A DNA stretch of 64,000 bases from Onchidella celtica (Eukaryota; Mollusca; Gastropoda; Systellommatophora; Onchidiidae). Under the pieces are notes generated by a model. That model saw only the letters and a list, made by a program, of their open reading frames with translations, was not told where the DNA came from and searched no databases. The stretch is from assembly GCA_963931925.1 (NCBI GenBank), contig OZ007573.1:43716624-43780623 (forward strand), in the 5' to 3' direction. This document shows positions 1-27,690 of this stretch, in pieces (the first letter of the stretch is position 1; each line of letters begins with the position of its first letter). A program made the translations under genes and the position numbers.

Positions 1-525
1 TGAAAAAGGAAAAGTGTCCAAAATGGAAAGGCCCCGTATGTTCAAGTTTGGATGAGATTTTAAAAAACACTAGTGTAAGGTCCCGTTCAAAGAACGGGGA
101 GGCATGCAGATCTAGATGTAGTTACTCAGTCGGCACACAGATTATGTAGATCAAGATAGAAAACAACACGCACAATCGGCACATAGATATAGATGATGTA
201 GATCTAGGTAGAAAACAACTCACAACTGGCAGAGTAACACCCGCATGGCCCGTGCATAAAGCAGACGGCACAGAAACTCATGCCTTCGAACTTTGAAACG
301 CAAGCGGAAGTTTAAAGTCGAAACAAAACAAAGGCAGGAGGGAGGCCATCATTGTTGAGGAGAAAGCATTATTCGATATTTTTAGGCCTATTTTCATTTA
401 TTACAAAATTACGATACTTCGCTTTCATGTCAAAGGAATAGACATAGTAGCAAAAAGAACTATCTTTCACATGTAATTTTTTCAGGTCTGGGCATTTCTT
501 CCTCGCAGCAGTTAATTTTTTTTCC
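1..525. other. No gene recognised (window edge)
   Basis: AT-rich sequence with no open frame of note. It leads into the degraded coding remnant that starts near 526, so it may hold more of that element in unrecognisable form. Confidence 0.4.
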
Positions 526-1125
526 TTGCTGTTTTTTTATATAGATAACATCATATTGCAAGCATATCATGGTCGGCCATTGGTAGGTAATCACTGCAAA
601 AAATATCTTCAAAGAAAGGTATACACAGATCTGTCTAGGAATTTTGTTAGTGTCACACAACAGTTTACTGAAAATGAAAAGATACTCATGAGCTATCAGC
701 ACAGTTCAGATGTTTACACACCTAAATGATTTATACTCGACTGCAGAGAAAGCTATATCTCACAGTAGACTCATCCCCACCTTAGAACATAAGCCAGTTG
801 AAAATAGTATTAAATTATATTTAAGATTTTACAGAAAAATAGTAAAAAGTAAAGTTTATCCAAAACTTCATTTTCTAGAAGATCATTGCCTGGAATGGAT
901 TAAACAGTATAGGTTTGGTTTAGAGTTACATAGCGAACATGGTGGGGAACAACTTCATAAATTATGATAAATCTATAACATTAATAACAATTATAGAAAT
1001 TCAGTCACATGGCATTGTTTCAGAGGAAAAAACAACTGATGACTGTCAGGCAAAAACATTTGGCACAAGTATCACCAGACTTGCTGATACTTGTTCCGAA
1101 TGTAAAGGTCAGGAAAAGGAAAATA
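526..1125 (+). pseudogene. Remnant of a transposon-derived gene, frames broken
   Basis: Three overlapping plus-strand frames (about 526-729, 710-967, 939-1160) read as one decayed protein. The first has an 'AYHGRPLVGNHCKKYL' segment. The second has 'PKLHFLEDHCLEWIKQYRFG' followed by 'LELHSEHGGEQLHKL'. This pattern resembles the C-terminal part of a repeat-encoded family common in cnidarian and mollusc assemblies (typically ...LEDH...W....G.G.H.EQG.E.IH). Downstream, in another frame, a 'HLAQVSPDLL' piece fits the tail of the same family. At least two frameshifts separate the parts and no start is visible, so it is not functional. The family assignment is from memory of its motif and I know no biochemical function for it. 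Confidence 0.45.
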
Positions 1126-1160
1126 CAATGAGAAAGTATCTATATCTGAGGACACTTTAG

Positions 1161-2029
1161 ATTTAAATCTGTTCATAGAATCAGTATAGATTGGTTGTTG
1201 TTGTTGTTTTTTTGCTGGAAATGTGCAACTTTCATATCTTTTATGTTACCACCGTGGTACATTGTAATTGTCCATCGTAAATCTATAACCAATTGAATCC
1301 ACTTCTTCTTCATTACAGATATGAATTCTTGTCTTATTGACTGTAATTATGTATTGTTTATGAATTCTTGTATTATTGTCTCTATGTTATTATTTGGATA
1401 AAGCCGTATATATCAGTTTGCTGTATCTTTTAACATGTCAATATTATTTTTCGTACGAGTTATATTCGTGCCGTAATCGCCCGTCCTCAATTATATCAGT
1501 TTAATAAATGAATGTTGAAGTGCCAACATTATTTTTTAACAACTAAATACTGCACTCATTAGGCCTACGTACATCACCACGTTTTCAGAATGAGGTAGCA
1601 GTTGTCAAAGGCCTGCTGCGGCTTTGTGATTGAGGTATCAACTATGAAATTTGCACCAATATAATTGCGGAAGATAGCATTTTGTTCTTTGTTGATATTG
1701 TTGCTATCTTATTTCCTGATAATTAATTATCTCTTTATGAATAATTCGAATGATCATTTTTATGTCTTGAAATTGTTGATTCATTACGATGGGGGAACGA
1801 GATATTGGCAATGCATTGATGTTTATGATTTATGCCCAACATATAACAGTAAATTTTTAATGTTAAACTTTAATATAAATGTTTGTTGAGTTTTCTATGT
1901 TTGGTCGTTTCCAAAGATATGTGGGTGTATAGTTAAGGAAAACTGAGAATTTCAGCGATTAAAAGTGGTTCAGATAGCAGTTAGTTAACGGTCTGATGTT
2001 CACTAGGTAAATGGCTTAACCTGACACCT
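1161..2029. other. AT-rich intergenic sequence
   Basis: No supported gene. An AATAAA followed by T-rich sequence lies near 1504, and could be the old polyadenylation region of the degraded gene upstream. Confidence 0.35.
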
Positions 2030-2520
2030 CTGCCTGGGATGATTAGGACAAAACTAAAAAATCCCTGATGTGGAGGCAGAATGCTGTTTAGGCTAATGGA
2101 GTGTGTCTGAACGCCAGAAGGTGTTTGATCACGGGAAGTAGGCTTTACAGTGTTAAAAAAGTTGATGAAAACCTTTGTGACGTTTAACTACAGCAAAAAT
2201 TTCAGAGGCGGTTTTGGCCCAAAAAAAGCTGCGATGTGAAGGATGAACACAGTTGTACCGGTGCAACATACTGTGAGTTTCGGGTTGTATAATGGTGCGT
2301 GTCTGAACCTCTGAATATGTTTCATCTCTGGAAGTAGACTTTAAAGTCTTGAAAACGTTGATGTAACAACTTTGTGAAGTTTAACAACAAAACTTAACAA
2401 GCAGTTTTCTCAAAAGGCTCCGATGTGGAGTTAAAATATAACAGCATTGGCGCAAGACAATGCCATTTTTCGGCTGTGTAATGACGTATGTCTAAATGCC
2501 CGAGTGAGATGGTTAAGACT
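2030..2520. repeat. Degenerate ~165-190-bp tandem repeat, about 2.5 units
   Basis: The landmark 'GATGTGGAGG' or a close variant recurs near 2068, 2232 and 2420. 'GTGTCTGAAC' followed by 'GGAAGTAG' recurs near 2102 and 2299, with a third diverged start near 2488. Units are perhaps 75-80% similar by eye. No coding potential is shared among units. It looks like a decayed short satellite array. Confidence 0.6.
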
Positions 2521-3704
2521 ACAATAGTTATTGTTTTTTTTTAACATGCAACATTGCTAAATATTGTGTTCATGTTTGCGTGTCCTCTTAAATATTGTCA
2601 TATTTACTGGAAGTTAATTTTTCATAACGAGATTTTAAAACTATCATGTTTCCGTTTTACTTCTTTTGACGATCTCTTACAATGTATTTTCTTCCAGTTT
2701 AATTGTCCAACATTGAGACAACATAGTTGCATGACATGGAGTACGACACAACTGTCGAACCCGGAACACTTAGCAAAAAAAAAAAACAGAGTCGTTATAA
2801 TGGTCACTTCCTTTTACAGTTTATTTTATTAGCAGTTATCAAAGAAAATATTACTCTTTCAATATGACTATAAAATAGTGAAGTATGAAAAAGAAATTAG
2901 TGCTTTGAAGCTGCAATGGTGTGAACTTTAAAGAAACAGTTTTTAGAAACCAATATTACTGGCGCTTTGACTGCTGTTTACGTAATAGGACATCTGTTCA
3001 CATAAAGACAACACAGGTGTTTCTGAGTTTAGATATAAAGATACACCAGATACCATTTTGAAAAATATTCCATTATCAGACAGACATACTTTGTGAAATG
3101 AAGTACATGTACATATACCATCGGTCCCAATCTTGTGCTTTGTCTTGCACCCCTTAAGAACAATAACAATCTATGTTCTCACTCTGTTTGTTACCTCAAA
3201 AAAGCAGCCATCTCTGCACCTAGACAAACGAGACTTTCCATGTAAGTTCCTTTCGATCTGTAAAGGGTGCTCCTTGAACAAATTTAATAGTTGTCATTCT
3301 TCACTGATCAGTGAACCTAGCTAAGGGGAAATTTTTGAAAAATTGGACTTGGTATAGCTCAAGCCACTGGCCATCATGAAGGCCAAACTAAATACTTTTC
3401 TCTCGAACTTATAAAATCAGAACACAGCTGTTGTTCATTTTGCTTTCTAAATGGAAATAAATGTTGGGGTCCAAGCAAGAAAATGTAGTCCCTCAATGGG
3501 TGACCTAACGGGAAAGAGAGTGGTTAATGTTTTGACTACAATCAACTGAGAGTCCTTGGGTCGTAATATTTAATCTAAATGACTTCAACCACTTGCTGAC
3601 ATTAATTCAATGCATTCCATTGGGGTATTACTAACTATTAGTTACGACCTTGAGGGTCTGATGATGAATGGCTATTCACGTCTGGACAGACGGTCCAAGC
3701 AGCT
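2521..3704. other. Noncoding, nothing recognised
   Basis: Short frames on both strands show no domain resemblance. A short AT-rich tract with poly-A runs lies near 2775. Confidence 0.35.
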
Positions 3705-4075
3705 TGATCTAGACGTTCTTCCATCTGCAGCTTCGCTCAAACCTAATCCTAACTATGTCGGATAGGCACGTTCTGTTGCAGTATCTGCTTGTGAGGAAGA
3801 TGCAAGAGGGCTCCTTTCTTTGTTGATTGTCTTTTCTTTGTTGGCGTTTTGCCTGAAGGCCTGATCGTCTTTCGTCCTCTAGCCGCATCACGCCTTCGTT
3901 GACGCTTGATTTTCATGATGTCCTATCTTCTGCCAGCAAGATTGGATATTGATGTCGCAATTTATCATGTTTTGGCCTTCTTCTGGGTCTGCTATCTTGG
4001 GCCATTCCAGCATAAAGCAGTGTGTTGGGATTCTGTTGTTAGCCAAGCTTCGGAGGTGTCCTAGCCATGTCAACC
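3705..4075 (-). pseudogene. LINE reverse-transcriptase C-terminal relic
   Basis: On the minus strand the piece 'TWLGHLRSLANNRIPTHC' matches the W-x-GH-[VL]-x-R...RIP motif that follows the RT domain of many animal non-LTR retrotransposons. Further on, in a different frame, 'AMRLEDERRSGLQAKRQQRK'-like sequence and 'YCNRTCLSDIVRIRFERSC' resemble the usual basic linker and terminal Cys/His finger (C-x2-C...GL..H.R). The frames do not join and catalytic RT motifs are absent, so this is a dead 3' fragment. Confidence 0.5.
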
Positions 4076-4562
4076 CTTTTTTTTTTTTGTAGGGGATTGT
4101 GATAAGTCTGTTGGAAGTCTAAACATAGCTTAAATAATAATATAGGATCATTCCACCAAAGTACAGGTCTGAGCCCACTGCATTTTTATTTCGCTGATTC
4201 CTCATAATTTGTTTGTTATTCTAGACTATTTGCACTTTTCGAGCTTCAGTTTTACAGATCTACATTTCAATGGACATAACAGGCAATCTCTGCCCTACAT
4301 GAATAACATCAGTAAATCTGCAGGCTAAATCTTAGTGTCAGTGCATGCAAACCGCAGAAAGGTGAAGACAATCGACTTCAAAATGATGTGATTGATTCTT
4401 GATGCCTTCTTTACACCATATTCTCTTCCTATACTCTCACCTTTACCCAAACCTCTTACATCAGAATTATGAATTTCTGAATTTCTTGCTTAGTTTTAAA
4501 TAGCTTTGTCTGGTGCCGAAAGCGTCTATTATTGCATTGAAATATGGCGCATCTTGCCCGTA
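4076..4562. other. Spacer between two LINE fragments
   Basis: A T-run at 4077-4089 directly borders the first LINE fragment. No gene is visible in the rest. Confidence 0.35.
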
Positions 4563-5175
4563 TATAAGATAAGATAAGATAAGATAAATTTTATTCGTCC
4601 TTGTACAAGGAAATTTGTTTTGATCATTGAATACATAACAATACAGTTACAGAAGCAGAAAGTATGATACATAGCGCGCACACACACATATATACACACA
4701 CACTGATAAATTAACTAAATTAACAAAATTAACAGTGCACACAATATGCTTCCCTAACTAAAACACACTGACCTGACACGCAGGACATAATTCAACAGAT
4801 TACGATCAAGATGACGACATTATTGTAACATCCTAGTTGATGATGGAATAAACGATTTAAAGTAGCGCTCAGTTTTAGTTTTCTTTGACAACAGCCTTAA
4901 ACTTCTTACAGATTTTATATATTCCTTGTTCAGGGGATGTTGGGGGTCATTTATAATAATATTAGCTTTTTTAATACAAGCACCAGTGTACAGCTCATCA
5001 AAATATGGCAGATCACAGATACAAATTTTGGATGCTTTTTTAATTGAATTATTGATCTTATTTTTATCTTTTTGTAAGATGTTTCCTCCCCAACAGACAA
5101 CTCCATACATCAAAACGCTCTGAATAGCCATGGTGTAAAATATTTTCAGAATGCTTTTGCTAACTTTTAAAGATA
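4563..5175 (-). mobile_element. 5'-truncated LINE, C-terminus plus 3' tail
   Basis: A minus-strand frame reads 'SVLMYGVVCWGGNI', 'INNSIKKASKI', 'DPQHPLNKEY' and 'KTKTERYFKSFIPSSTRML'. This is the standard C-terminal end of CR1/L2-type LINE ORF2 proteins (…YGVVCWG…LIKKAS…HPL…ERY..SFLP.A.R.L). The frame extends upstream of its first Met to about 5175 in the same register. The 3' end on the minus strand carries an AATAAA and then a short tandem ATCTT tract (4563-4588), the microsatellite tail typical of this class. Only about 0.6 kb remains and no RT catalytic motif is present. Confidence 0.75.
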
Positions 5176-6640
5176 CCAGATGTTAGCTCTCACCATAATA
5201 AATTTAAAATTATGGTACAGTGAAAACATAAAAAAAAAATTACTAAGATCTATGCAAATACAACGACAATATAATAAAGAATGGCTGTTCGTCGCTGACA
5301 ATGATACTACATGTACAGTTAAATGCGGTTTATGGTCCTGTTTTCGTAACCTCGTGTTCTCTCTGTTTTGGGCTATATTTGTCTGGAGATGGACGGGTCT
5401 GAAGCAGTTGATGTAGTTCTATTGATCCGACTGGTATGTGCCGTTTGAAGAAATGCCCTTTCATATCGAGGGTTATCAACCAGGAATTGTTAAGTCCAAT
5501 TTTATTCATTGCTCCTAAATGCCTGTAGATATCCAAGACACAAAATGTGTCACTTTATTTCATAAACTATTCATGTGATGGTGTTGAAGTTATTGCAATT
5601 GTTGGAACTTTCACTGAAATTACAAATTTCAAACTGGTTTTTCTCAATTTGACTTTTTGCACCTGAAATGTTCTGGTTGCCAACCCTCGATGTGATCTCA
5701 TTTCGTATTCACTCGATATTGGAACTGTCTTCACTTGTCCACGTTTCAGATCAAAAAATGTATTTCGGTTTTAGTGACTCTGTTTCTATACATGAAAACT
5801 GATATATTCCTGTTATTTGCTTCAGGTTGATAATAATTATGCATATTGTTATCACAATTCTCCCTGGTGAATTGCCGTTCTTAATCATTATAAATTATAT
5901 TTTCTACCTATCAATTTGAGATGTCAAAGAACAGCATGCACTGAATGCTATGTCAGATGAATTGACGTTTTTGTCGTTTTTTTTTTTTTTCATTCTTAAA
6001 TATTTCACATCTGTTACATTGCTATAATGATGCCAGTTAGATGCATGGGCGGTATCATCTGGGTTTTTTTTTAATGCAATGGTATATTTTATTCCTTTTA
6101 AACCAACCTTCATGAACAGCCAAAGAGTGAAAATATTTGTCCCAGGTCCCGCTCCCAAGTCGGTCGAAAAGTAACGATCTCGCATTGTAAGGCTAAAGCC
6201 AGCCAGCCTATGGAAGAGGTTAATCAGTGTGGCAATGGAACCACTGCTGATAAGTTGCTTTCGAAATGTTTCGGTCTTTGAGTGTTTTTAAGTAGTTCAA
6301 GATTAACGCGTAGCTCCAACTCTCTGAAACTTAACGTGCTTTTAGTGTATTTGACAGTAGTTAACCAGCCAATCAGTAAGTTGTGGCCAATTAAGGTTGT
6401 TTCATGGTAATATTATTATCACTACCGCAGATGTTGTCTTTTTGGATTCCATTAGATTTAGAGCAATGATAATTATATTTCTATTTGCAATGGCTGGTTA
6501 AAAGGATTGGTGATTTTATGACAGACAGTGCGACCGGCGTGGGAATTAACAACGGGTTTGCATGTATTGTGATAAAATTAATTAATGGATCTGGTCGTAA
6601 TTTTTATTACTTACCTTAAATGTCTTATTCTCAAGTTTCA
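5176..6640. other. Upstream region of the SLC5A-like gene
   Basis: No coding sequence is supported. The last bases, 'CTCAAGTTTCAG' ending near 6640, look like a splice acceptor, so the first coding exon may follow a 5'-UTR intron that begins somewhere here. The transcription start cannot be placed. Confidence 0.35.
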
Positions 6641-6656
6641 GAGAGGTCACTGAATT

Positions 6657-6669
6657 GTTGCTAGGCGAC
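6657..6669 (+). promoter_or_regulatory. Possible RFX X-box-like imperfect palindrome
   Basis: GTTGCTAGGCGAC lies 12 bases before the SLC5A start codon. It resembles the RFX X-box (two GTTGCC-type half-sites in inverted orientation). One short match can occur by chance, and the site may lie within the 5'-UTR. Confidence 0.2.
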
Positions 6670-6681
6670 TAACCAAGCAAG

Positions 6682-23644
<16,963 letters not shown>

Positions 23645-23909
23645 AAAATTCATGTTCACAACACAAAGTCAATATATGCACAAAAAATGTAATACATATC
23701 TGTATCATAATTATGTTGACGTAATAATTTGCACCGTTTAGCGTTTTTTTTTTTTTTTTTTGGCCTCTTATAACTTCACATTATCACTGAAATTGATTGT
23801 CGTGATTGTGTTAACTCTTAAATCTGAAATTGTGATTGTTCAAACTCTTAAACCTCATCCTCAATAACAGGTCCTTCTATGCCTCTCTGGACCCTGACCT
23901 GAACCAATA

Positions 23910-24111
23910 TGTTAGTGGAAACGGCGAAAAATCAAAATAAAATATTTCTAAGACGACTTCAAGCAAAATATTTTAATGGAGGGCATAAAAATGGCTAATC
24001 TTTCATATCATAAGCAAATCTCAATTTCCATAGAAAAATAATTCCCCCTGAGGAGAGGTTTTATTGGGAATTTAATCTTTCACATTCAGCCCCATTTGCC
24101 ACACCCACTCA
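23910..24111. mobile_element. MITE-like element, copy 2, downstream of SLC5A
   Basis: Starts TGTTAGTGG, ends CCCACTCA. The body matches copy 1 at 14955-15195 ('ATCAAAATAAAATATTTCTA', 'AAGACGACTTCAAGCAAAAT'). It begins 265 bp after the SLC5A stop codon and so probably lies in the transcribed 3' region. Confidence 0.7.
23936..23941 (+). other. AATAAA, first canonical poly(A) signal after SLC5A
   Basis: First AATAAA after the stop at 23644; it lies inside the MITE-like element. A second is at 24247-24252. Which is used cannot be told from sequence. Confidence 0.4.
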
Positions 24112-25770
24112 TTACTATTATTAAAGTAGCACTTGTCGAGTTGCACCCTTTTACTGATTTATTACGTCACCGCGAAAAAGAATAATCATTTAGTAATACT
24201 ATATTAATATGGCGGTGCTTAGATCTGTAAAATGCACACTGTTGACAATAAAGAGTTAGTAACAAGCTGATATTGATTAATGGGCCTGTTCATAAACAAA
24301 ATCCACAAGACATCCGAAATGTCTAATAAACAGTATTTTCCATTATATCTGACAGCAAATTTAAAGGAAGGGCTGAAAATTGTTTCTCTCGGTTTATGTG
24401 TCCATAATTATGTTTGGCATATCCTCATCTATAATTTTTTGCCGAAACCGTTTCATCACTAGGACAATGGAAACATTATTTTACAAAATATTATAATAAT
24501 TAGATTTCTTGAGAATTGAGAGCTTTGTCGAAACAGCAAGATGCGTGAATGGACTGGGGTTTATCGTCACGGTAAAACATAATTATGGGATACATAATAA
24601 TTTACAGTCTTTAGTCCTTTTAGCAGTATGATAAGTATGTTAAGAACTTCAGTTATACAATATCTATAGACAGTTTGTGAAATAAACAGAGGGCGAATTT
24701 ATTCTAATTTACATATAATAGTGCACCGGTAATCTTTGGATTGTGAAGTACATAAATGTATGTCAATACATCCAAATCCTGTGGATTTTATTGTGGAAGG
24801 AGGATTAACTAGCATATTGGTTTCTTACCGACTATTCATGGGCTTTAAATTTGCCATGAATATGATGTTTGAAATGAAAAGTGGGAGGGGGGGGGGGCTT
24901 ATGTGTACAGTTTTTACTGGGGAGGGAGAGAGATAGGGAGAGAGAGAGAGAGAGTGAAAGAGACCTAGAGTGTGTGTGTGTCAGAGAGAGAGAGAGACAG
25001 AGAGTTGACTTCAAAATATAAAAAAAACAAAAACTTTAAGGTCTCCGGTGATCATTTTCAAGAACATGCGTCGATGCAAGGACATGAACAATCCTGTAGT
25101 GAAGCAAAACATTTCACAACCGGAATCATGGTCCACGGATCTCTTGTATGACATTTTCTGATGTACCCTAGTCTGTGTCTTTCATGGTGTAGCCCCCACT
25201 ATTTCTGTGATTCCACACGACAGAATTTGTCACTTTCACATGATCTTTTCACACTCCATTTATTCACATTGTCACAATGTAGAAATAATTACGTTTCACT
25301 TTATAGTTAAGTGGAAGTAGAACTCTGATAATTATATTTAAAGTTAATGAAGGTGTCTCCTTTCAAATTTTGGCTGTGAATTTTGCCCAAGGAAAGGCAC
25401 TGCATATTCAGGCATAACTCCCGAGAGTGCCTCACTCGCAAATCCAAGACACAGTATCATCATGTCGTCACCACTCATAGGTCTTGGAGTACTTTCAGAA
25501 AGAAAAGTAAAATAGGCTAATGTCTCAGCTTAAATTGCATGAAATGCAAAGCAGGCCTTCACAAATTTAGTCTGCTGGCTATTATCACCCAAGTTAGAAC
25601 TCATTCATGTAATTTTTTTTTTTCCTCAGTGAAAGCAGGATCATTTTTGCCTTTAAATACATAATTATCAGTTATGTAGATTTTGTTATTTATTCATTAT
25701 TTAAGCATCTTATGAAGTTTATTGTTCTCTCTTTGTAAACTTTCCTATGTTATGTCTCCCTTCGTATATA
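24112..25770. other. Intergenic, AT-rich
   Basis: No gene supported. A G-run (24888-24897) and GA-rich microsatellite tracts (about 24918-25005) are the only clear structures. Confidence 0.5.
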
Positions 25771-26240
25771 ATGGGACAAGGTGGTCTAGAGGCAAGGTGC
25801 TCGCCTCTCATGTCAAGGGTCCCGGGTTCAAAACCCCCTGAACCCGGGCTGTGCAGGCATGTTGGAAGTTTGGGATTTTTCTCATATTTTCGTGTCCCTG
25901 ATCCTATTGGGGGGGGGGGGGGTAGGATCGAGTACCTAGTCTTCTCGGATAAGGACGAAAAAATTCAGAGGGCCCGTGTGCACGTTGCGCACGTTAAAAA
26001 CACCTTGGCAGTTGAAAATCGTAAAGAGCAGGCCAGACAGGTCGCTGCCCGGGCAAAATTAAATAAAAATTCATCCCTACCATTCCCTCCCCTCCCCCCT
26101 CATCCCCCCCCCCAAAAAACAACCGCCGACCGGCGCTGCACTGTGGCGACGACGTGCCTGCTTTAGTTGTAACTGGATGCAATGGCCCAAAGGCAAATTT
26201 CCCAAATGGGATTAAAGAAGTATACAAATACAAATACAAA
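25771..26240 (+). mobile_element. tRNA-derived SINE
   Basis: The head reads 'GGTCTAGAGGCAAGGTGCTC' (A-box-like), then 'GGTTCAAAACC', an exact GGTTCRANNCC B box. A tRNA-unrelated body follows ('TCTCGGATAAGGACGAAAAAA', 'CCCGTGTGCACGTTGCGCAC') of the kind found in widespread metazoan SINE core domains. The 3' end is 'AAATGGGATTAAAGAAGTAT' with a short (ACAAAT)n tail at 26220-26240. The 139-residue open frame that crosses it is incidental. Confidence 0.75.
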
Positions 26241-26637
26241 TATATATGTGCATGTGTGTTTCATTGAATATTACACGTATACCTGTATTTATATAATAAT
26301 TAATATGGATCAGTTTTCCTGGTCCCGCTCTCATGCTCCTATTTTTCAAACTCTAAGTGGTATATTCTTCATTGTATGGGAATATACTGCATAATGTTAA
26401 TATGTGTGAGTATCCTGACTTCGTGTATCGTTACACATAAGTTATATTTTAGTAGCACTGTAGGATCCTACTGGCACACATGATTTTACAGACAAAATAA
26501 AAAGTAGACATGTTATTTTAACATCACTACCATTGTTGCATTTGCTAATCAGTCTGTGTGCGTGCAGTAAGTGAAGAAAAAAATATAGGTTTGTCTGTGA
26601 CAAGTTGATTTCATTTGGATCAGGTCATACCAGCGGA

Positions 26638-26843
26638 GCATCCCAGCCAGCAACTACGGAAATCAGACGTGTAGGATCGGTGTCATGTTTTCTCACAGAA
26701 CTGACGTTGTTCCTGTGTAGATCAGCTGGTTAAGACATCGTATCGATGTCAATTTAATGTTGGGAACTTTGGTACTTTTACCAACCCTACGGAAATCATA
26801 TGCAAATATAAGTCGGATTGACGTAAGCATAGCGGTTGGGATT
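26638..26843 (+). mobile_element. Hairpin MITE family 'GCATCCCAGCCAG', copy A
   Basis: Begins GCATCCCAGCCAG and ends near GGTTGGGAT. Internally 'GTAGATCAGCTGGTTAAGAC' followed by 'ATCG' is shared with copies B (inverted) and C. No ORF. Confidence 0.6.
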
Positions 26844-27475
26844 AGTTAGTAGAACTTTTGGCGAGTACTCAACTATTTCAACTGCTTGCCTTTTCCTTAG
26901 GGAGGTGGGGTGCTGGACCTCACCTTTGAATCTTTCGCTCTCTGTTCTTCATGATTATTAGAAACTCAATTCAAATTTGCACCAACGAATTTCTCACAAC
27001 AGCTGTAGATAAGGATGGATAATATTGGAGCAAGTGCAGTGATGTGGCAGTTGTTACTTAAAGACACAAATCATCAACAGTGATCACTTATGCCACCAAT
27101 TACCATTGTTTTGTTGTATTTTTTAAAATAGAGTTAAGTTACATATACCGCTGAAACAGATGGTAACGGCTAGATGAAAAATGACGTAATGGCAGGCATT
27201 GCCTCTACAACTGCATCAATAAAGTCATCCAAATAAAAGTGGGATATTTGTGGACAATGTGTTAAGTTTAATAGCTTTGCAAGCAATCATAATCAAAAAC
27301 ATGTCGACATGAAAAGAAAACTTAATTGTCTTACGGCAAACCGCATTTTGATTCATATTGGACAAGTGCAAATGAACTCTAGTTAATTTTGATTAAACCC
27401 TAATTCATAATAAGATGGGGTTAGTAAGCTGGTGGTTTTCTTGACAAAGTCCATTGCTATATCCCTAATCACCTA

Positions 27476-27690
27476 ATATTCCAGTCAGCATCCCTTCGTC
27501 AAACCGACGTAAATTTGTATGCAATTTCCATAAGATTGGTACGATAACGGTCGGGGCGGATTCCCTACATGAGATCGTCATCAGCCCGATGTCGTAACCA
27601 GCGGATCTACGTAGGAATGATGTCATTACTATGTGCAAACTTGTAAATCCTGCAGGTCAGATTTCCGTAGGCTTACTGGCTGGGATATAC
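27476..27690 (-). mobile_element. Hairpin MITE family 'GCATCCCAGCCAG', copy B
   Basis: Left end ATATTCCAGTCAGCATCCC, right end TACTGGCTGGGATAT (inverted). The complement of 'CGATGTCGTAACCAGCGGAT' plus 'CTACGTAGGAA' aligns with the core of copies A and C. Confidence 0.65.

Noticed and set aside
25780..25850. A functional tRNA gene
   Set aside because: A and B boxes are present, but the acceptor and anticodon stems cannot be paired convincingly and a SINE body follows.
25747..26166. 139-residue open frame
   Set aside because: Lies across the SINE, including its B box and a G-run; no domain.
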